64,000 bases of DNA from positions 310,001 to 374,000 of the forward strand of contig JAJNNY010000024.1 in the NCBI GenBank assembly GCA_022453515.1, in the 5' to 3' direction. This document shows positions 58,355 through 64,000 of the stretch, piece after piece. Position 1 is the first letter of the stretch. Every line of letters starts with the position of its first letter. The stretch comes from Astrocystis sublimbata (lineage: Eukaryota; Ascomycota; Sordariomycetes; Xylariales; Xylariaceae). Under the pieces are notes generated by a model. The model was not told where the DNA came from and made no database searches. It was given only the letters and a program-made list of their open reading frames with translations. Both the position numbers and the translations under genes were made by a program.

Positions 58355-60687
58355 ATGGTAGCTGGCAAATTGAAAAATGCTGTTGCATGGTTGGCTCCGC
58401 CACCAGCCAAGTCAACAGATGGACGTGATCAATGGCCGTCGAGGGCAGCTTTCCTGCTTGCTGCCATGGGTGGATGCGCTGGCCAGGGAAACCTGATTCG
58501 ATATCCATCGGTGGTCTACAACAACTACGGATTGCAATGGTTCATCCCCTATCTGGCTGCCATCCTATTCGTAGCCATCCCGGCTCTTGTCTTAGAGATC
58601 TCCATTGGACAGGCTTACCGCGGCGGTACAGTCATAGCCTTCAACAACATCAATCGGCGGCTGAAGGGCGTCGGCCTCGGTTCTGTGTTTGTCAGTTTCA
58701 TAGTTTGTGGATATTTCACTGTGAATCTCTCCTGGATCCTCGTTTACTTCCGCCATTCGTGTAAGTTCTCCCGATGGTATGATGGGTCGTGGGAATAATA
58801 ACTGACTAGTTATGTTTGTGTAGTCTGGAGCCCCTTACCATGGGAAGGCAGAATCAACGACTTCTACAACAATGATGTTATTGCCAACACAGATCCCATT
58901 GAGGGGAGCTTAACAGCTGGGAACGCGGCAGTGGCATCTTATACTTCATATCCCGGCATTGGTCTAATAGGCGAGACGGTGGGATGGACCGTATTCGTCT
59001 GGTTTCTGATTTGGTTTTCCATCTTCCGTGGTGTGGGGATGACTGGCCGTGTCGTCTATTTTACCATGGGATTACCGATTATCACGACCCTCATTATTGT
59101 CGGTCGGTCAGTGACCCTCGACAACGCCAGCGAGGGAGTTAAACTAGTATGGGCTACTTGGAGAGGCGACCAGCTGGCTTCCGGGACATTGTGGCAAACT
59201 GCTGTTGGCCAAGTCTTCTTCTCGACAGGTATTGGGTTCGGATACTTCACATCATACGCCTCGTACAATGCGAAGCACTCCAATGCCGTCATGGACGCGG
59301 TCCTTATCTGTGTGAGCAATGTTTTGTTCGAAAATGTCGCCGCGTTTGCTGTGTTCGGTGTGGTCGGTTTCCTCCGGCTGTGGCCGCAAGATGGTGTGCG
59401 GCTGGGTGCTTTCGTTGTGGGGTTCCTCACACTTCCCGAGGCTGTACTGCATCTACCGGCTCCTAACTTTTGGGCGATCCTGCTGTTCTTCACTCTCATT
59501 GTTCTCGGTTTCAGCTCTGCTTTCGTCATGCTCGACGCTACGGCAACACTGGTCATGGACTCCGGAGTAAAGTGGTCTCGGCCCGTCGTTGTCACAGTGC
59601 TGACGTTCGTGTCATTTCTGATATGTCTACCGTACTGCACGCAATTCGGATACTATCTCCTTGATGGTGTAGACCGATGGGTGAACAATGGTGCGTAAGG
59701 CTCTTGTTCTAAAGCTAATCTCTCCTACTTCATGCAACCCCATGGAGTGAGTCATTTATTTCCCCTTCTGGCATGTCTCGGGGGCACAAATTGCCCTAAT
59801 AGATATCTATGCTCCCGAGACACCTGCAAACCACTGTTCCATGAGCAATTCTTATACTGTTAAAGGCAATTACTGACTCCAGCTGTTACAGTCCTTGTCA
59901 TCTTTGTCGTATGGGCCGAGGTGACCAGCGCATCATCTGTCTACCGCTGGTCAGATGTCGTCAGTCAGACAGGTGTTGCAGCTTTCGCAGTCTACAACAC
60001 CGGATATTTGGGAGCCCAGGTGATTGGGATCTCAATTGCTCACGGGGTCGGCAATCCCGGCGCTGGCGCCGCCGCCGGTTTCGGGTTCTACATCGTCTGT
60101 TCAGTTGCCGCAATGCTGAGTTCCAAGACACCCGATATCATAGCCCCGTCGTTCTGGGGCAAGAACACTTTCACGGCACGGTACTGGTACCTAGCATTCT
60201 ACTCTGTAAGTCAAAGACCGATACCATTCAAGAACATGCAAAGTAGAAACATTCGGCTGATCGATGAACTGCCCATCAACAGGGCAACCAACTAAAGCGT
60301 GACCTCAACTGCGTGGTTGGCGTAGGCAATAACTGGAAGATTCCGAGCTTCTTGCCTGTTCTCCTTCGCTATGTCAGTGGACCAGCTTTGGCCATAATCT
60401 TCAGCTTCGCGTATCCCGAATTCTATACGCTCCGCTACGACCCCTTGATGATCACAGGCTTCGCCCTCGCTCATGTCCTGCTCGTCATGGTGCTGATTGG
60501 CTTCATCATGCCGAGATACTACAATGTGTTCATTCCTCCCAGTCGGCAGAGCGAGGGGACGGAAAGGACGGTGGTTGGCCAGTCCAAGATGGAGGTGCCT
60601 GAGATCGAATCAGGAAGCGTGGACGGTGCGGCGTCAAAACCCAGCGTCGAGAAGAACCAAGATTCGCCCAAGTTGTCCGAATCCTGA
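58355..60687 (+). CDS. neurotransmitter:sodium symporter family (SLC6/NSS) transporter
   Basis: Exons are 58355-58760, 58824-59690, 59883-60205 and 60283-60687, giving 666 residues. NSS proteins import amino acids or related small molecules with sodium. The fungal signature DQWPSRAAFLLAAMGGCAGQ leads into TM1, where GQGNLIRYPSVVYNNYG corresponds to LeuT G-L-G-N-F-L-R-F-P. Then come FIPYLAAILFVAIPALVLEI and GQAYRGG (TM2), FFSTGIGFGYFTSYASYN (TM6-like unwound region), about ten further hydrophobic segments, and a hydrophilic C-terminal tail of about 60 residues (RQSEGTERTVVGQSKMEV). Leu of the LeuT-type GLGN is Gln here. The frame is open 12 codons upstream, but 58355 is the first ATG and fits relatives. 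Intron 2 (59691-59882) is an introner-like copy. Confidence 0.91.
59691..59882 (+). mobile_element. introner-like intron, copy in the NSS transporter gene
   Basis: This 192-nt phase-1 intron is the longest copy. Blocks in order are GGCATGTCTCGGGGGCACAA, ATGCTCCCGAGACACCTGCA, CATGAGCAATTCTTA, CTGTTAAAGGCAATTACTGA and the end CTCCAG. The first two blocks are inverted copies that could pair over about 12 bp. Splicing occurs directly after CTCCAG, without the extra 3' tail of the other copies. Confidence 0.78.
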
Positions 60688-60969
60688 TCTATCCGAACCC
60701 GGGGCCTTGGAACCTGCATTCTACATACCTATGTAGAAGTTCTGTGTTATATTATATGTATTAGACTATATCATCATGCAGGTATAACTTAATTAACTAC
60801 TGCTAATGACTACTACGTACACAGGAACTCCTGTAGTCCTTACTGTTGCTATGTTGTTAATCAGCCCGAAACAAGGTCATAAAGTATTAGGTAGTATGTT
60901 TGTACATAAAGCTACGAAAAGCTACTTAGAGCCCTGTATATGTATACTACTATTAGGTACCTAACCTGA

Positions 60970-61117
60970 GATAGAACGGTCGATCCGAAAGGTGGTTGTT
61001 GTATTGGGAGAGATTCTCTACTGTGCGGGCTAAGGGGGTGTGCCTCAGGCTGTAGGCTTAAGTACGAGTACAAGTACTCGTATGTAGAAATCCAGGCTAC
61101 ACTGTGCTTCCTTCTAT
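60970..61117 (+). repeat. dispersed repeat, copy 2
   Basis: Same orientation and block order as 28500-28640. It differs by a TTG duplication near 61000, loss of part of the central C/G-rich segment and an insertion of ACGAGTACAAGTACTCGT type near 61063-61080, itself a small palindrome. Confidence 0.8.
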
Positions 61118-61160
61118 ACCTACCTAGGTAGGTAGAAATGAACTAAACAGTGAAAACCAA

Positions 61161-61233
61161 TAGCGCTGTTAGGAATCGAACCCAACTTACTATTTGTGTG
61201 TCCCTCTGGTAGACCGTTTCACTGGTAGACGCT
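61161..61233 (-). pseudogene. tRNA-like remnant with an intact B box
   Basis: Read on the minus strand, a T arm (TTGGG-TTCGATT-CCTAA) with a perfect B box GGTTCGATTCC precedes CAGCGCT plus discriminator-like A. The 73-nt span equals a normal tRNA, but only the first four or five acceptor pairs (AGCG/CGCT) form and no good D or anticodon arm is found. It could be a decayed tRNA or the head of a tRNA-derived SINE. Confidence 0.35.
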
Positions 61234-61822
61234 CCTGCTTTAGTTGAGAAGTGCTTCGGTACATTAGGCCGTGCTAATGCGAGCGGCCAAGGACTGGCTT
61301 CCCCACACCACACTGTCTTGACCCCGCAGTTCGCAGTCCGCAGTCCGCAGATCATACGCCAACTACCTAGGTAAGGGGCCAAGAAGCAATTAAAGTGGGA
61401 CCTGGAGTGGGACTTTTCGAGCTCTGAGCTCTGAGCTCTGAAACAACCCTGACACCCTGACGAGCCTGACACGCCTGAGTCGTGACCCCCCCACCCCCTG
61501 GCAGCCTGGCAATGCCTGGCGAGGGGGTCGTCTTATCCAACCATTCCATTCCTCGCATTTCATTGACCTACGACCTACACTACAACCAACCCACGTCCGG
61601 GTGACCTGTGATGACCTGTGATGACCTCAAATATTCTCCATTCAGTTGTTGATACCTACCTAGGCAGTTGTTTCTTGAGGATTGAATCACGGGCAAGCCC
61701 TACAAGAGACTACTACGCTCCCTGCCCTCTGAGCGTGATCATGGGCGTGGCCAGACACGCCAGGTGATGTCCCATCATTTCGCGCGAGCGCAAGTATCTG
61801 CGATCCTATCCCATCATCGACC

Positions 61823-64000
61823 ATGTCCTTGATTCAGGTGGAAGAGTAGGTCGCTTGCTTGTCCCGGGTGGCTTGAACTCCCCTCAGGTCCATGACTACC
61901 GGCACTGTGTCTATATGCTAATCCGTCGCCTCCCACAGTCTGGTTTCGTACCAGCTGCGGACCAGCTACCTCACCGAGGTCGCCGACGGCGTGGGCGAGC
62001 GACTCATCACCATCGACGACAGTGTCCTGAATACTGCCCCCTTCAAAGCCGCTGGCTGGCGCTTCGACCCCGCGCATATAAAACGAACACATTCCCCTCC
62101 CATACCCACTGCTGTTGCGTCAGAGTACTTCCAGGCCGCCCCGCGATTGACTGGCCTGGCCCTCGAAGATGAGGTTGACGAGGGCGGCATGCTGACCAAC
62201 GGTGGCGGCGATACCTTGGGACCCGGCAGCGCCGTCAAGCGCCGCAGGGAGCGACGGCGTGAGCAGATGGAGGATGACGACAGCAGCGACCTCAGCGACG
62301 AGAGCGACGATGACACCGACCAGCGAGCCGCCCAGCAGATCAGATTTGCCAAGATGCCCGTCCGCAGCCGTGCCGGCTCGTCCCCCATCCAGTCCTCCAA
62401 CTTACGGCAGATGACGACCGTATCCTCGCCACGGCAGGCCCCTAGCGCAAGACGCGGATCGCAGTCTGCCCTGGAAGTCGTCAAAGAACGCGCGCGTCGA
62501 GATACCGTCACCAGCAGTGAATTCTCCTCCGAGAACGAGTTTGACGCATCCGGCTACCATAGACAAAAGGCGCTCAAATCGGCCACTCGAACGACGAGGT
62601 CACACACCCAGTCCAGCGACGAGCCCACTCAAGCCGTTGCACGAAAGGACAGCGAGCCCCTGGTTGAGGAGGAGGACTCCGACTTGTCCGACACGTCCTC
62701 TGCCTTTGTCGGAAGCGCCGATTCCACCTCGATCCTCGATACTGTCGAAGCCCCTGTTGTTGGTGCCTCCCCTGGCGAGCAGGTTGTTGGTACTGTGCCA
62801 AAACAATTACTACGACAATCGACCGTCAGAAGGGTCCCAGTGCCACAAGAGCCGCAGCTGCTGCGTGCGCTGCCCCCACCTCGCCCGATGAGCACCATCC
62901 GGCCCCTGAGTGTTGTCCAGCCTCGAAGTCTGCTGTCGGAGGCCCTCAAAGTGAAGGAAACCAAGAGATCTGCGCCATTCGACCAATTTGCGTCGTTATC
63001 GGGGCAGGGTGACCCGAACCCCTTCCGATTGCGAATTTATGCACCGTTCTCTGACGATCCAGAGGAACCTTTTGAGGTTTTGATCAGGCGTAATATCCAA
63101 GAGGCAGACGGGTCCTTTAGACCAGTTACTGTAGCCGAGTCCATCGGATTGAGCTTGTGGAGGTATCATGCCGAGAAGCTTGAGCCTTCCATCGCCACAG
63201 AGGCGTTGAATGTGAATTGGTGGACGTTGAGGATGGTCGAGGAAGGTGGCGAGGTCGACGAGGATTTTGAGCCTCTAGATCGAAAGAAGCCGCTGAACTC
63301 GTTCACAACGGCGAACAATCGGGCGGCCAGATCAAGGTCGGCATCAAATATATACGACGAGTTTGCGCTGGTACAAGCGTCCGAAGCTGGCTTTGCCGAG
63401 AACCGACTCCAAACACCACAATTCGAACAGCAGGAAGTAGAGACGGAAGAACACGAAGACGAGGATACACCGAAGAACACACCTCAGCCACCCTCTACAC
63501 TCCCTGTAGATGCACTACCTCGTCCAAATCCCATCATCACCACCACTTACCGGGTAGATACAATCTTTGCGGATAAGCCAGCTGCACCAGCGAACACTCC
63601 TGCGGCTGCTGCCAGAGGACAGAAGAAGCTATTGAGAATCCATATTCTTTCGGCCGACGTGGCACCGGGACAGATGATAACGATAGACGTGACAACTGAC
63701 ATGTACTTCGCCGAAGTCCTCGATATGGTCTGTCGTAAGAGGCAACTAGATAAGAACAGCCATGTCCTGAAGCTACCTGGTTCTGGTGCGGTGGTCTACG
63801 TTGACCGGGCGGTGTCATCCATAGGCAACGCCATGGATCTTGAACTTCACCGTCGTCGATTCGCAACAGATGGTCCGCTCACCATCACGGGTTCGCCTGG
63901 AAGCACCTCCCCTAAGTTACATATGTGGGACAGTCAAATACCGCAGAAAGTGAAGAAAAAGATGATGACAGTACATCCTCTCGCTCAGCAAGCAATGATG
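61823..64000 (+). CDS. sin1: TORC2 subunit SIN1/AVO1, 5' part (cut by window edge)
   Basis: Exons are 61823-61845 and 61939 onward, open to the window end, giving 695 residues so far. Exon 1 gives MSLIQVE and joins, through a split Asp codon, LVSYQLRTSYLTEVADGVGE. A matching QLRT-x-Y-L-x-x-x-x-D-G-V-G-E-R start is typical of fungal SIN1. A long acidic, disordered region follows (EDDDSSDLSDESDDD), then SEALKVKETKRSAPFDQFAS and NPFRLRIYAPFSDDPEEPFE, which begin the CRIM domain that recruits substrate kinases. VAESIGLSLWRYHAEKLEP and LNVNWWTLRMVEEGGEVDED continue it. A Ras-binding-like region (LLRIHILSADVAPGQMITID) lies near the edge; the PH domain is beyond the window. SIN1 scaffolds TORC2 and directs it to AGC kinases at the plasma membrane. 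Confidence 0.9.

Larger units (their letters stand above)
60688..61822. other. intergenic region with dispersed repeat and tRNA-like remnant
   Basis: No protein-coding gene seen. It contains repeat copy 2 (60970-61117), a tRNA-like segment (61161-61233), CCTAGGTA palindromes at about 61120, 61363 and 61651, and GCAGTCC tandem units at 61327-61350. Confidence 0.6.

Noticed and set aside
1..64000. CRISPR arrays, bacterial operons, rRNA genes and secondary-metabolite clusters
   Set aside because: No regularly spaced direct repeats, no rRNA sequence, and no PKS, NRPS or terpene synthase genes; all genes have eukaryotic intron structure.

Overview
This is nuclear DNA of a filamentous ascomycete (Pezizomycotina, most likely Sordariomycetes). 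The genes carry short GT-AG introns with CTAAC/CTGAC-type branch points, and the proteins match filamentous-fungal families: a CatA-type large catalase, a fungal NSS transporter, DUF4112, DUF4267, a GT90/CAP10-like glycosyltransferase, and POP3, SIN1 and NOC3 in their fungal forms. Many intergenic regions are full of a degenerate TACCTAGGTA palindrome that I did not notice in any coding exon. I cannot name the species from the sequence.

Layout. 0-13.4 kb is mostly housekeeping: the 3' tip of an unidentified gene, a PIN4-like parvulin, a divergent ribosomal-protein pair (eS12 and uS8), a GT90 glycosyltransferase, SWD2 (COMPASS/CPF), SRP9/21 and the ribonucleotide reductase small subunit. 13.4-29 kb is more accessory-like. 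It holds a roughly 490-bp terminal-inverted-repeat element (MULE-like MITE), a DUF4112 membrane protein, a gene-poor stretch with an intron-containing tRNA-Val(CAC), a cyanamide hydratase-like HD protein, a large catalase, a zinc alcohol dehydrogenase and a DUF4267 membrane protein. 29-57 kb is again mainly housekeeping: Aurora kinase, ATP23, gamma-glutamyl kinase, NIP7 (10 exons), NOC3, POP3, a very large ubiquitin protease, a DUF7582-like protein and a PRCC-like protein. 57-64 kb holds an SLC6/NSS transporter and the 5' part of the TORC2 subunit SIN1/AVO1.

Functional links. NIP7 and NOC3, both needed for 60S ribosome assembly, are divergent from one 471-bp intergenic region. eS12 and uS8 are also divergent. 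POP3 (RNase P/MRP) lies nearby.

Main discovery. Four introns in four unrelated genes (DUF4112, catalase, alcohol dehydrogenase and the NSS transporter) are copies of one sequence family. They share an internal inverted repeat around a CTCGGG/CCCGAG core, a GAGCAATT block and a 3' end close to GGCAATTnnTGACTCCAGC. This is the signature of introner-like elements, meaning mobile introns that multiply in a genome. All exon structures were worked out by eye from splice motifs, reading phase and family knowledge. No alignment program or database was used.
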